A stretch of 64,000 bases of DNA from assembly GCA_017506865.1 (NCBI GenBank), contig JAFCMP010000077.1, positions 62,001 through 126,000 on the forward strand, written 5' to 3'. Both the position numbers and the translations under genes were made by a program. Below are positions 45,913 to 57,600 of this stretch, in pieces. Within the stretch, counting starts at the first letter, position 1. Each line of letters opens with the position of its first letter. The stretch comes from Tribonema minus (taxonomy: Eukaryota > Sar > Xanthophyceae > Tribonematales > Tribonemataceae). Below the pieces are notes generated by a model that did no database searches, was not told where the DNA came from, and worked only from the letters and a program-made list of their open reading frames with translations.

Positions 45913-48900
45913 ATGACAGGTGCCTGGCAGGCCGTGCGCTCCCTTCTGCTGCTCCTCTCCATATCCTCGGCAGGCGCCTTCCTGTCGGCGGCTTCCGGCA
46001 CCGCACTCACTGGCGGAATTGGATCTTCGAGGCAAGCACTGTCCATGATCTTGCGGACGGATGCGGATAGGGAGGGGCGCAAGATGGGCAATCCTCGCGC
46101 CTTCGAGTATTTGGTGGATTACCCCTGCAAGTTCCAGATCAAAGCAGTGGGCCACAACAAAGGAAACCTAGCAGATGATCTGGTGAGAAAGACGTGGAAC
46201 ACTGCCCGGAAGCGTGTGCTGCCATGCAAATAGTAATTTGCCCTACACATTGCGATAGTTAATCGCTGCTAATGAAAGCCCTTGTCCGAGGGGGCCACAG
46301 GACCGTGCTGTGCTGCTGTTGACGATTTCCGAGGCGACGTGGGTGGCGGCAATCCGGAGCCATGCTTGCGTGTACGTCGCCATACAATGATGAGATTTCA
46401 GGCAGTCTTGTCTGCACCCTATGTTGACACGTCAGTCGTAGTGGGCATGGCGGAGCTGATTTGGACGCAAAACCGACAATCAGGGCAGTGTTGATCAGCA
46501 ACCTCTAGCACACAGCAACTGTCACTGTTCTGTAGCGTGCCTGTTGGGAGCACTGGCATGGATAGGTGTATTGGTTGTGCAGCTGTGCATCGGCTGCAGC
46601 CCGTGCGCTCGATTGCACAAAGAGCAGACCAGCCTGCCAACCTACGGTGTAGTGCAGAATGCCACCAACTGCCCATAACCCACCTTGGTTGCTTTCCATA
46701 CACTTCAACGTACACACATAACATACTGCGGCTAACCATCCCTTGTCACCTAGAGCTCTACGATCTTTTGATTCGTTTTCATACACTGTAGCACAGTATG
46801 CACGTCATCTAAATGATTGCGGTCACATGTGCGCCAGGTGCAGAGTCATAGCCGATGCGCCCACATACGCCAGCCGCACACGTGGGTGTCACATCGTTCA
46901 ACAATAGTGTAGGCTCTTAGAGCCTGTCGTCCTGAGCTGGTGAGTTTCCTGCTCAAGTGGCTACACATATCGCCGTCACAGCAGGCATGACAGAAATTCA
47001 ACAACCCTTTTTACCTACCCAAGCCGAAGCCGCGCCGCATATTGACAAGCGTGTCGCCATCAGCGGGCGCGCTACTACGGAACCGGCTGCGTGTGTCTCT
47101 GCAGGCCGCGCTAGTGGCTATCGTGTGCAAAGTGCAGCCCGGGACACTAATTCACAGTTTCAAGGCATAATAGCGCTCATTGAAAAAATTCCTACAGAGA
47201 TGTTCAACTCCTGTGACTGTCAGGGGTTCGAGTGGCTGCCTGTGCATTCCATGCCTGCTTGTGCATTCGTGGGGCCTGCTGTCAGGGTTGGGGCTAGGGT
47301 TTAGAATCGGCCTGCGGCGATTGAGGTGGGACACAGCCTCACAGTCACAAGACGCAACAGCGTTCATAGCCAAAATGTACATATCAGGGCCTGTCGTCAT
47401 CAGCTGGTGCACTGCCTGCGCTTCCCTGTGTCAACGATTATAGATCTTCAAGCCAGTCGTCATCAGGTGGTGCAAGAGTGGATGCCTGTGCTTCCATGCT
47501 TCACGCAGGCTGCGCTGATGGGGAGCGTGTGGGACTGTGGCTAGGGTGAGGGTTAGGGCCAGGCCTGCGGCGGTTGTGGCGCACAAGACCACAACAGCGT
47601 TTTTTTGGCAAATTACAGATCTTCAAGCCTGTCATTATCAGCTGGTTCAGGAGCGGCTGCTTGTGCTCCCTTGTGTTGCGCAGGCTGCGCTGGTAGGCAG
47701 TGTGTGCGAAGTGGAGCCTGCGGCCGTGGAGTACACCGTGCGCGACACGGACTCCGGCAAGTACAGGAGCGTGACGCTCATGGCGCCGGTCAGCAATTCT
47801 GACATGCTGTACAAGGTGAGCTAGTGACGTTGATGAATTTCTGCAAACTTCAACATCGTCGCGCGCAGCTCTGACATGCTGTCTAAGGTGAGACGGGCGC
47901 GCTCTGGCATCTGAAAAACAGTGGTGAAACTGCTACAAACATCAATGTTCTGGATTTGAAATGAAGAAGCGCTCAATGCGTGGTTTACGAAGCAACGGCG
48001 CCGGTCAGATGCTGTACAAGGTGATACGAGCGTGCTCTGGCATCAGAAAACAGTAGCGAAACATCAATGATTTGGATTTGAAACGAAGAAGCGCACAATA
48101 CGTGGTTTAAGAAGTGATGGCGCTGGTCAGCAACTCTGACATGCTGTACAAGGTGAGACCATCACTGAGGCGAGCTTGCTCTGGCACGAGAAAACAGTGG
48201 TGAAACCGTTTCAAAGATGCTGATATGGATGAATGGTTTCATCTGGAAGAAAAAGCGATGCATATGTGGTTCGAAGAATGATGGCGCCGGTCAGCAATTC
48301 TGACATGCTGTACAAGGTGAGAAAGAGCTCTGGTCAAGCGAGATAAAGCAGTTGTGCATTGCAAGGTGAGAAAGAGCTCTGGTCAAGCGAGATAAAGCAG
48401 TTGTGCGCAATGCGCCATCAGCTGGTTGAGATGTGCTACGTGCTACTCATGGCTGTCAGCAACTCTGACATGGGCCAGTGGCCACATTGTAAGGACCACA
48501 CTGGTCAAGCGAGACAAAGCAAGTGTGTGCAATGACAGTGAGCTGGTTGAAATGTGCTATGTGATGCTCATGGCGCCGGTCAGCAACTCTGACATGCTGT
48601 ACAAGGTGAGGTAGTGACGTTGATGAATTTCTGCAACTTCAAGGGTTCACCCCAACATCGTCGCGCGCAGCTCTGACATGCTGTCTAAGGCGAGACGGGC
48701 GCGCTCTGGCATCTGAAAAACAGTGGTGAAACTGCTACAAACATTAATGTTCTGGATTTGAAATGAAGAAGCGCTCAATGCGTGGTTTAAGAAGCAACGG
48801 CGCCAGTCAGCAACTCTGACATGCTGTACAAGGTGATACGAGCCTGCTCTGGCATGATAAAACTGCGGCGAAACCGTTAGACTACAAAGATGCTGATATG

Positions 48901-49977
48901 GACTGCTCTGGCAGCAGAGAACAGCGGTGAGACCATTCCAAACATGCTGATGTTGACACATTGCACAGGGGGAGAAGAGCTGGCTCTTGCATATGGAACA
49001 GCGGCGAAAGCGTTACAAGCTTGCTGATATGCATCAAGGACTTGATTTGGAGCTCTGCATGCGTTGTTCAAAGAGTGATGGCGTCAGTCAGCAACTGTGA
49101 CATGCTGTGCAAGGTCAGAAGAGTCTTCTCTAAGATCAGGAAAAAGTGGTAAAATGAAATAAAATAAAAACTACTATGGCATCACAAACAGTGGTGAAAC
49201 CATTCCAGCTTGCTAATACGCCTACAGTGGAACGGCACTGTGTCAAAATATGAGGTTCAATGTGATATTTATGGGACTGGTCAGCAGCACTGACATGCTG
49301 TTCAATGTACGAGCGTGCTGTGACGTGGTGCAGCTCGGTTTTCTACAACAAATGCAAATGTTGCCCATTGGCATTTTCCCCTACTTTGTATCGACAGCAC
49401 CGGTCAAGCGTTAACAATCACGTGTGTGCAGACGCGCAATCAGCTGATCCAGGCTAGTCATGCTGCCCTGCTTGATCCCTGCTGAGCTATGATGGCTTTT
49501 GGTACGTCGAAGCATGCATAGCCAGCAATGGGACTATGAGCTGCACAGTTCTACGTTCTCCCTCTGCACTGCGGGTGCACGTCCTTCAACTTCAAGTTTC
49601 AACCTCAACATTGTCGCGCAAACAATTAGCCAAAACCCCTTGGTTTTGGCTAATTGTTGGCCACAGTAGGTACCGCTGTGGTGGCACGGGGCAGTGATTC
49701 TTCGTTCCAGAAGTAGATCGATGATGCTCAGCACTGCATGGAGGGAGCGAAGATTCAAACGATTGTACGTTTGCAAGCATCCTTCAAGTGCGTACATGCT
49801 GTAGAAATATATGTACCGCAGCATAATCTGACGCCAGCGCTTTGCTCCATCCTGGCTAGCATATACACGGGAAGCTGCTGATATCTTGTTGCTGTTTTGC
49901 CCACTTGCGTTGTTGCCCCGCTATCGCAGTGCTACGAGGTCATCGGACAAGACGAGCGAGTGAGATTCAAGTTTTGA
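45913..49977 (+). CDS. DUF493 (YbeD-like) protein with plastid-type presequence
   Basis: Exons 45913-46182, 47684-47815 and 49930-49977 join in phase 0 to 149 residues. Residues 70-149 match the DUF493/YbeD fold: YPCKFQIKAVG at 70, SVCEVEPAAVEYTVRD in the middle, SGKYRSVTLMAPV at 114-126, and the terminal DERVRFKF. Bacterial YbeD and its plant relatives are small ACT-like domain proteins of uncertain role. The N-terminus (AVRSLLLLLSISSAGAF, about 7-23) looks like a signal peptide ending in an SAGAF motif followed by a Ser/Ala-rich stretch, as in bipartite presequences of complex plastids. Plastid import is therefore inferred. The frame is also open upstream through a GTG codon, but the ATG at 45913 gives the best presequence. 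Confidence 0.92.
46183..47683 (+). repeat. Intron 1 of DUF493 gene with copies of exon 2 acceptor region
   Basis: The sequence before and into exon 2 (gtcattatcagctggttcag ... ttgcgcaggctgcgctggtagg) is echoed at about 47390-47435 and 47445-47535. The latter includes a copy of the acceptor and exon start (cttcacgcaggctgcgctga) that soon runs into a stop. An inverted fragment of the dispersed repeat lies at 46722-46785. The rest has no supported gene. Confidence 0.75.
47816..49929 (+). repeat. Intron 2 of DUF493 gene: about ten copies of exon 2 end and donor
   Basis: The exon 2 end with donor (gcgccggtcagcaa, then tctgacatgctgtacaaggtgag) recurs in more or less altered form near 47873, 47998, 48118, 48280, 48463, 48568, 48670, 48800, 49080 and 49275. 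Spacing is 85-210 bp. Copies near 48280 and 48568 are almost perfect. A longer segment, 47816-48000, is repeated nearly identically at 48607-48800, showing a second, more recent duplication of about 790 bp. A 41-bp piece beginning gtgagaaagagctctgg is doubled at 48317-48400. Confidence 0.92.
49621..49658. repeat. Perfect 17-bp inverted repeat (hairpin)
   Basis: The arms aacaattagccaaaacc and ggttttggctaattgtt are exact complements separated by four bases. It lies in the last part of DUF493 intron 2, about 270 bp before the final exon. No T-run follows and no terminator role is implied. It could be the end of a small palindromic element or fold in the pre-mRNA. Confidence 0.9.
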
Positions 49978-51625
49978 TCCCTTTTTTTAGCCAGCCTCTG
50001 GCACAGCAGCTCAGCAGCCGTGTGGTATTCGTTCATTAGACCTCAGCCGCACAGGTGTAAATAACCGTGTTCATCGACGCCTGTCACACAGACTGGTCTT
50101 GACTGACGGGATAGTGTGACACTGCCGAATGGTTTCGCTTTGTGCCAGTCAAGGCAGATAGTCTGACACTGCCGAATGGTTTGGCTGTCTGCACTTGGCA
50201 GACAGTAGGTGCACTGGACAAGAGCGCAGGGCTGCTGGCTACGCTGCTGCGCGACACACGGTTTCTCACAGATATCAGACAGATTGTTGATATTGTGACA
50301 GTAGTGTGGCACGGCATGGCACAGTCACTGAGGCAGTTGTCCTCAGTGTTTCTGTGTCACTCATCACAAAAGGCCCAGTGCGCAATTACGCTTGCATCTT
50401 ATGTGGTTCACGTACTGCCGTTGTTTGCCTGTCTCACATGCTGGGGGAGCTTGGCGTCTTAGCATTACGTAATATGTATGCGAATGTATGCACATGCATC
50501 ACATGGATGCTTTGTGCCCCCTGTACAACGCTTGCTGCATCATGTCAGTATGTCAATACACTTGTGCGTTTTAATGTAAGCAGCCCCGCTTTTACCAAGA
50601 ACGCACAGGAAGTGACCATGAAAGCCTGATCTCCCAAGTTCACCACAACACCGTCAGCGCCGCAACTGAAACATTGGTGTCCACCACAGCCAACATGAAG
50701 ACTTCCATCAGTTCGTTAAGATGAGAGATACCACCTGATCAAGAGCGCCAGTATGATCGCAAACTGAGACAAAGCCATTAAAAGCTGAACTATGAATTGC
50801 ATGTTAGCAATAAACAACTGTAGCGAAGGCCACATGCATCTCTGTGCCACCTCAAGACTGCACATGGGAAGCAACACCGACTTGCAGCAACAACGGTGCG
50901 CAGCACAACTGCTGAACACGCTCAAAGATACTGCTGTAAACAGTGATCGTTATGATTATCCTCTCTTGCGCTCTGGGAGTAGCACTGCACACGCTTGTGC
51001 AGGCGCAAACACGCATCCTAAACGTTCAATTGCTGCTGTATACAAATATCTCACAGGCTGTACATACTCAGCAACGCTCAACGCGCATGGGGCATGGAGG
51101 GCGGGACCAAACCCCCCGCTGAGTGACTGAAAGTGGCCACTCTCTGGGTCAGCACGTTGGAGGCATGCAGGCTGCTACATGATGATAAATCAGGTCTCAG
51201 GACCTTCAGTTGCTGAGTTGAATCTCCCCAAAGCGCCTCTCAAGAGACTGAGATGCAAGGCGCCTCGCTGCAGAAACTAATGCGGCTCGGCTTTGCTGAC
51301 GCTTGCCATCAGACAGCCCAGTGTGAGTTGGATCCTCTAAAGCGTGTCTCAAAAGACGGCGAGGCAAGGCGCCTCGCCGCAAGGAAGCGCAACGCGGCTT
51401 CGCTGACTCTGCCATCAGACAGGTGCACCTCCCGGCGCGCTTGAGCTCCTGCCGCCCCTCTCTCCACGCGTACGCTGCTGCCGAAACTGCTCTGACGCCA
51501 TCGCGAACCGCGCTGCACATGCCCCTAGAATGCATGGGATGAAAAACCTGCCACAAACTCTTTTCACACTTGACGTGCAGCCGACACCTGATGCACGGTG
51601 CGCTATCACGAAACGCCGCGCGCGA
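49978..51625. other. Convergent intergenic region
   Basis: It lies between the stops of the DUF493 gene and the symporter. Two 23-bp repeats with tgtgacactgccgaatggtt or a close variant lie near 50115 and 50163. A frame at 50142-50462 has protein-like phrases (TVGALDKSAGLLATLLRDTRFL) but no recognised domain. A roughly 115-bp direct repeat (gaatctcc..aaagcg..tctca..agac..gag, then gcaaggcgcctcgc) occupies about 51208-51427. Confidence 0.45.
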
Positions 51626-54600
51626 TCACGCGATGGGTATGCGCGCGGTCTCAGGCAGCGCGCCCTCCGCGGCGAGCTTCTCCGCGCCCTTGCCGTCCGG
51701 AGCGTCACCTTCAACAGCAGCATCAGCAGCACTCAGCTCGTGCCAGCGCCGCTCATCGCCGGCAAAGTCGCGCCCCCTGTGGTTCTCCAGGCTGAAGACG
51801 AGGTACACGGCAGTGCACAGCAGGATGCCAAAGAGGTTGACGCCCAGGAGCTCGGCGTAGTGGCCGCTGCCGATGGCAAAGTTGCTGTAGTCGATGTTGA
51901 GCTCGGGCTTGTCGGTGGAGAGCTGCAGCGTGATGCCTGGGGGGGGGGGGCGGTGGGCAGTTGAGGGGGAGGGGTCTCAGCATGGGCAACGCTGTTACAG
52001 CGCAGAGGGAAAGCGCGGAAAGACAAGAATACTCTGCATAAATGCTCGAATGATGTGGTCCATGTTCAATTTGGGCCTGGGGGAGGGGGGCGGGATCAGC
52101 ATTGGCCAATGATGTCACAGTGCAGAGGAATGGCCACTTTGAGCTGCTGCACTTGGTTGAGCCCCTGTCGGCAACGCTGGATTCAGGGTTTTTAAACAAC
52201 GTCCGCGATGCGATGCCTGCAGCACGCGCATCGCCCCAAGGGGGGCAGGATGTGGCAAGGGGAATATGGGGGTCCGACTGTCATGACACTGCATCAAACA
52301 TCTGTATGTGCGGCAGCTAACGTTCTTACAGCAGAACCGATGCCGGTGATCAACAACACCGGCGGCCGCTGTGGTGCTGAGCCGTGAGGCCTGCGGCACG
52401 TGCGCCGGGGTTGAAGATGAAGGTGAAGGTGCTGCGGCAATGTCAACTTGAAGGGGAGCAAGGCTCACGATCTGCCAGCGCCTCTGTTTAGCAGTGGCAA
52501 AGTCACTGCAGTTGCGTTCACAAGCTGCAGGGCTCCCGCTGATCCTCACCCTAAGGAGTGCAAACTAACCTTATCACTGACCCTGAGCCATACAGAGTAC
52601 ACCCCGCTGACTACACACCTGTGCAAGGGTCACGGTTAAGGTAACAACTAGCAGTTTTCAGAGCGTTGCCGGCAATACATACTGCATCCAAAGCCAGGAC
52701 TACTAATACCACCAGCATCAGAATGAGCATCTGCCACTGTGGCGCTTTCTCTGCGTGTGAAGTACAGAGCACCCTAGCCAGCCAACACTATCAACTCATT
52801 CAGCAGCTGAGAAAGCGCTCCCAACAGCAGTGCTCACCGAGAATCGCGCCAACCCAGAACGACATGTGAAACGCCAGAGGGCGGTACCCCGGGAATATTC
52901 CGCAGAAAATTACGGGCGGTCCCAGGCCCATCACTATGGTGCCGCTCACAGTGGTCGCGCTGAGGACCTGCGCAGCGGCGACGGCAGGGTAGCAGTGATC
53001 AGTGCAGTATGTCAGTGTGTGCAACAGCGTTCCGCAATGGGCGTCTATGACGACCGGCGGTGCGTTCAGGTCAGGACCTGCGTAGCCGCAATGGCGCAGG
53101 GGCAGTGCTCAGCGTAAGAGAACGGGCGTGCAGCAGCGCTCAGCAATGGAGGTGCATCACGAGTTGAGTCACTGTGGCACGACTGCTGGTCGCGTTCAGG
53201 ACCTGCGCAGCGGCGACGGCAGGGTGGCAGCGATCAGCACGAAAGGGCTGGTGTGCAACAGCGCTCGGCAAAGGACGCGCATCACACCCGGCGGTAGCCG
53301 TGCTCTGGACCTGCGCAGTGGCGACGGCAGGGTGGCTGTGCTCAGCATCAGAGCGTGTGCAACAGCGCTCAACAATGGTTGTGCATCGCGAGCTGAGTCG
53401 CTGTGGCACAACTGCTGGTCGCGTTCGGAACCTGCGGAGCAAGGATGGCGGAGTGGCAGTGGCAGTGCTCAGTGTGAGAGTGGGCATAAGAGCGCTCGGC
53501 AATGGACCCGCATCGCAACCGGTGAACGGTCGCACTCAGGACCTGCGCAGCGGCAATGGCGGGTGGCAGTGGTCAGCAGAAGAGTGGGAGTGCAGCAGAG
53601 CTCGGCGATGATCGCGCATCACAAGCGGCGGTCACGCTGAGGACCCGCGCAGCGGCAATGGCAAGTTGGCAGTGCTCAGCACGAGTGTGTGCAACAGCGC
53701 TCGGCGATGGATGTGCATCACAGCGGAGCGGGCGCATCGGATCGAACGTGCAACGCAAGATCGGACGCACGCCGTTATGGCGCTCGAGAGGTGGCAGCGC
53801 AGGTGGCAGCGCTCAGGTGGCAGCGCTCAAACAAGCGCAAGTGCAACAACCAATGCACTCCACGGCTCATAGGACCGCGTGTGCGGGGGTTTCCTCACTG
53901 GCGCGTGAGATAGCCAGTATGCTGGGTATGTACGTATGCTCTCTGAGCACTGAGCACTCGCTGTCAGCATGCTTGTCTTCAACTACGAGTACGGTGCTGC
54001 AGTGTTGCACGCACGCACCACAGAGCCTGGCAGCAGCGGACTGCATGGGTTAGGGTTAGGGTTAGGGTTAGAGGACCGACCACGGCCCAGCACCGTCATG
54101 CTGACGCAGCCGACACGAACGTCGTTACTAACGTCCAGGGGTGCTCTAACTCCCCCTGACTTGAACCTCGATTGAAGCCCTGAACAAAAGCGCTTGCCGA
54201 GCGGTTTGTCAGCAGCGGCAGTTCGCTGGCAATGGGGCCATCTGATCCACTGATGATTCACCGTTGTGCTGATGCAGTCAACGGTGAACATTGTTGACTT
54301 CGACATCCAATGGGCTCTGAAGGCTCGCTCTTACCCTGACCTTCACCCCGTACACCGAGGGGTCTGACAGCAGCGGCAGCGGGCCGACCAAGGCCGTCAC
54401 ACCGCCGTGCGCATGCGGCCAACGAGAACGTCATTTGCATACGTCCAGGGAGGTCTTGCACCCCAACCAATGTACCTAATGTAGCTGTACCCAACCCCAC
54501 TAGTAACTGTAACCCTACCAGAGCACTGACTGAGGGGTCTGACAGTAGCGATAGTGTGCCAACGATGGCCATGACTGCCATGCTGATGCGGCCAACGAGA

Positions 54601-57600
54601 ACGTCCAGGGAAGGCCTCCGCGGACACGTGCGGGCTTTGAATCCCCACCCCCTTTATTGCAAGATTAACCCCGACAAAAGCACTCGCTGAGGGGTCTGAC
54701 AGCAGCGGCAGCGTGCCAATGAGAGCTATGACCACCATGCTGATGCGGCCAACGAGAACGTCTCGGGGGGCTTCAAACCCTTCAACAACCCCTGCTCTCA
54801 ATGCTAGACAATTACGCACCGAGGGGTCCGACAGCAGCGGCAGTGTGCCAACAATGGCCATGACAATCATGCTGATGCGGCCGATGAAAACATCCAGGGG
54901 GGAGGCCTCCGCAGGCACATGTGGGGCTTTGAAATCCCACTTTGAACTACAAGTTCAATTCTAACATAATCACTCACCGAGGGGTCCGACAGCAGCGGCA
55001 GCGTGCCAATGATGGCCATGACGACCATGCTGATGCGGCCCACTAGAACGTCCAGGGCGGAAGCCTCTGTGAGCTCGTGGGGGGCTCTGAACCTCTACCG
55101 CCATTGCACCTACAACCCTGTAGTTTTAACAAAGCACTCACTGAGGGGTCTGACAGCAGCGGCAGCGTGCCAACGATGGCCATGACGACCATGCTGATGC
55201 GGCCAACAAGAACGTCCAGGGGGGAGGCCTCCGCAGGCACGTGTGGGGCTTTGAAACCCCACTTTGAACTACAAGTTCAATTCTAACATAATCACTCACC
55301 GAGGGGTCCGACAGCAGCGGCAGCGTGCCAATGATGGCCATGACGACCATGCTGATGCGGCCCACTAGAACGTCCAGGGCGGAAGCCTCCGTGAGCTCGT
55401 GGGGGGCTTTGAACCTCTACCGCCATTGCACCTACAACCCTGTAGTTTTGACAAAGCACTCACTGAGGGGTCTGACAGCAGCGGCAGCGTGCCAACGATG
55501 GCCATGACGACCATGCTGATGCGGCCCACTAGAACGTCGAGGGGGGAGGCCTCCGCAGGCACGTGCGGGCGGCCGCGCCGGAAGAAGCCTGTAAGCTCCA
55601 GCCCCACAAGCTTCGCGGTTGAGCTGCGGACGCAGGGCAGGGGGGGTAGGCAGGGTTTGGCGTCAACTAGGGTTTGGCGTCAACCAGGGTTAAGGTTAGT
55701 CTAGGCTCAAAACGGATGCAGTAGCGTTTGGCACTGACTATGCAGGGTCACAGCAGGCACAACAGGGGGAATTGGAGGCCTTTGAGCTGCGAGTGCTGGA
55801 CAGAGTGGGGCTTGACGTCGACTAGGATTAAATGAGGGCTGTGTAGGTCAAACCTGGTCCAAATGCGGGCAGAACTTGGAGAATTCGGCACTGGGGTAGA
55901 AATCCAACAAAGCGAAGCAGGCTCCACCCACGAGCTTGAGCTGCGCATGCAGGCCAGAGTAGGGCTTGAAACTTGTTACAATTTGGCGTTGTTGCACAAT
56001 TAGGGTTATATGCCCTACTTGAGGTCAGTACCTCTTGAGAGGTTGTAGTTGAAGTGCAGTTTTGTTTGCGAGCTGTGTCGACATCAGCTCCAGATCATTG
56101 ATGTAGGTAACTCAGCAATCCTGAGCTGGCACGCGCAAATTTGCTGGTGATAGTCACATCACTTCCTTCACCACCCTCCAGCGGTGTGTGTGTTACTTGT
56201 GGCTGCCTGTGTTTGCCTCCGCGCTACGCATTGGTGCGGCGTGGCGTGCCAGCCTGCGCGCGTAGCTTTCTATCGGTTATGATAAAAGTAGGAAACGTGA
56301 TCATGCCCGACTGTGACATGAGCAGGTGGTACCACTCAAATGGTATGGAAAACCATCAGGTACGCCATCAGCTGTGGATTGGTGATGAGGCGGCGAGGGG
56401 ATATTTATTCTGACTGCAGGAAGGCAGACGAGGCGCGAAATCAGGCCATATACGACGATGCCCAGCAGCAAATCAAAGCAGCACGCGAACGTGTCTTCAC
56501 CCGCGTGCACGAGAAGCAGACAAACCAACAGCGCGCGTTGCGCAGGCTGGTGACGGAAGGGGATATGAGACACGCACAGGCGCGGCAGGCAGTGGCAGAA
56601 ACGAAGAGCAGAGAGCTGTTGTGGCGCTGTGTGCATGAAGATGCTTCCGTCACCGTGCAACGACGGAAGCATCTTGGTGGGGATCTGTGCACGCGTTGGT
56701 GCATGCACACAGCGCCACAAACATCTTGGTTGGGATCTGTCCACGCCGCCGTGCGTGCACACACTCCCTGCTCTTCGCTTCTGCCAGTGCCTGCTGCGCC
56801 TGTGCGTGTCTCACATCCCCTTCTGTCACCAGCCCGCGCAACGTGTGCTGTTGGTTCGTTTCAAATTGCTTATCGTGCACGAGGGTGAAGACACGCTCGC
56901 GTGCTGCTTTGATCGGTTGCTGGGCTTCGTCGTGCATGGCTTCATTTTGCGCCTTGTCTGCCTCCCTGCAGTAAAAACATCCTCTCGCCGCCTCTTCCCA
57001 ATCCACAGCAGACAGCGTACTTCCTGGTTCTCCTACCGCCTGAGAGGTACTACCTGCTCATATCGCAGTCGGGCATGATCACATTTTCTATCATAGCAAT
57101 AGAAAATCTCACCCAAGTTCTAACCCCGACACAGTGTCTTCATCCGCAAAGCGAAACGCACAGTGGTACACACATGCAAGAGATGCCAGCAGCATGCTGC
57201 ATTAGGTCAATTGAAATGCGTGCGCCGCGTTGCACTACATACAGTACAACCACCAGAGAGGGTTTTTTGTGCGTGCCTGTGTAGAATGCAGCTCAGAGTC
57301 AGGACTAGGATGAGGGTTACAGGAAGATTGGGCACTCGCATGCAAGGTACCTCTTTGCAACAATGCCACTGCAGCACATTGCTGCCCCGCAGGGATGCCT
57401 GGTGGCGCACTGCAACAGATGCCAAGAGCTAGGGTTAGCGCCAGAATTAGGGTTATCCGTGCTTTTCCGCCGTACCTGAAGGTGGAGTCTATGGTCGACA
57501 AGCTGCTGGTGAGGAAAACCAAGTTCATGATCGTGAAGAAAGCTGTTCCGATGGACCGCGCAATGCTGCATGGGACGTGACAAAACAAGGACATGAATCC

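Noticed and set aside
47226-47260. ggttcgagtggc as a possible tRNA T-arm
   Set aside because: No matching anticodon arm or acceptor stem upstream; it lies in the acceptor-side array of DUF493 exon 2.
54341-55460. The series of similar short frames as a tandem family of separate small genes
   Set aside because: Each is a partial copy of symporter exon 6 with its donor and lacks a start and the rest of the protein, so it is an intron array and not a gene family.
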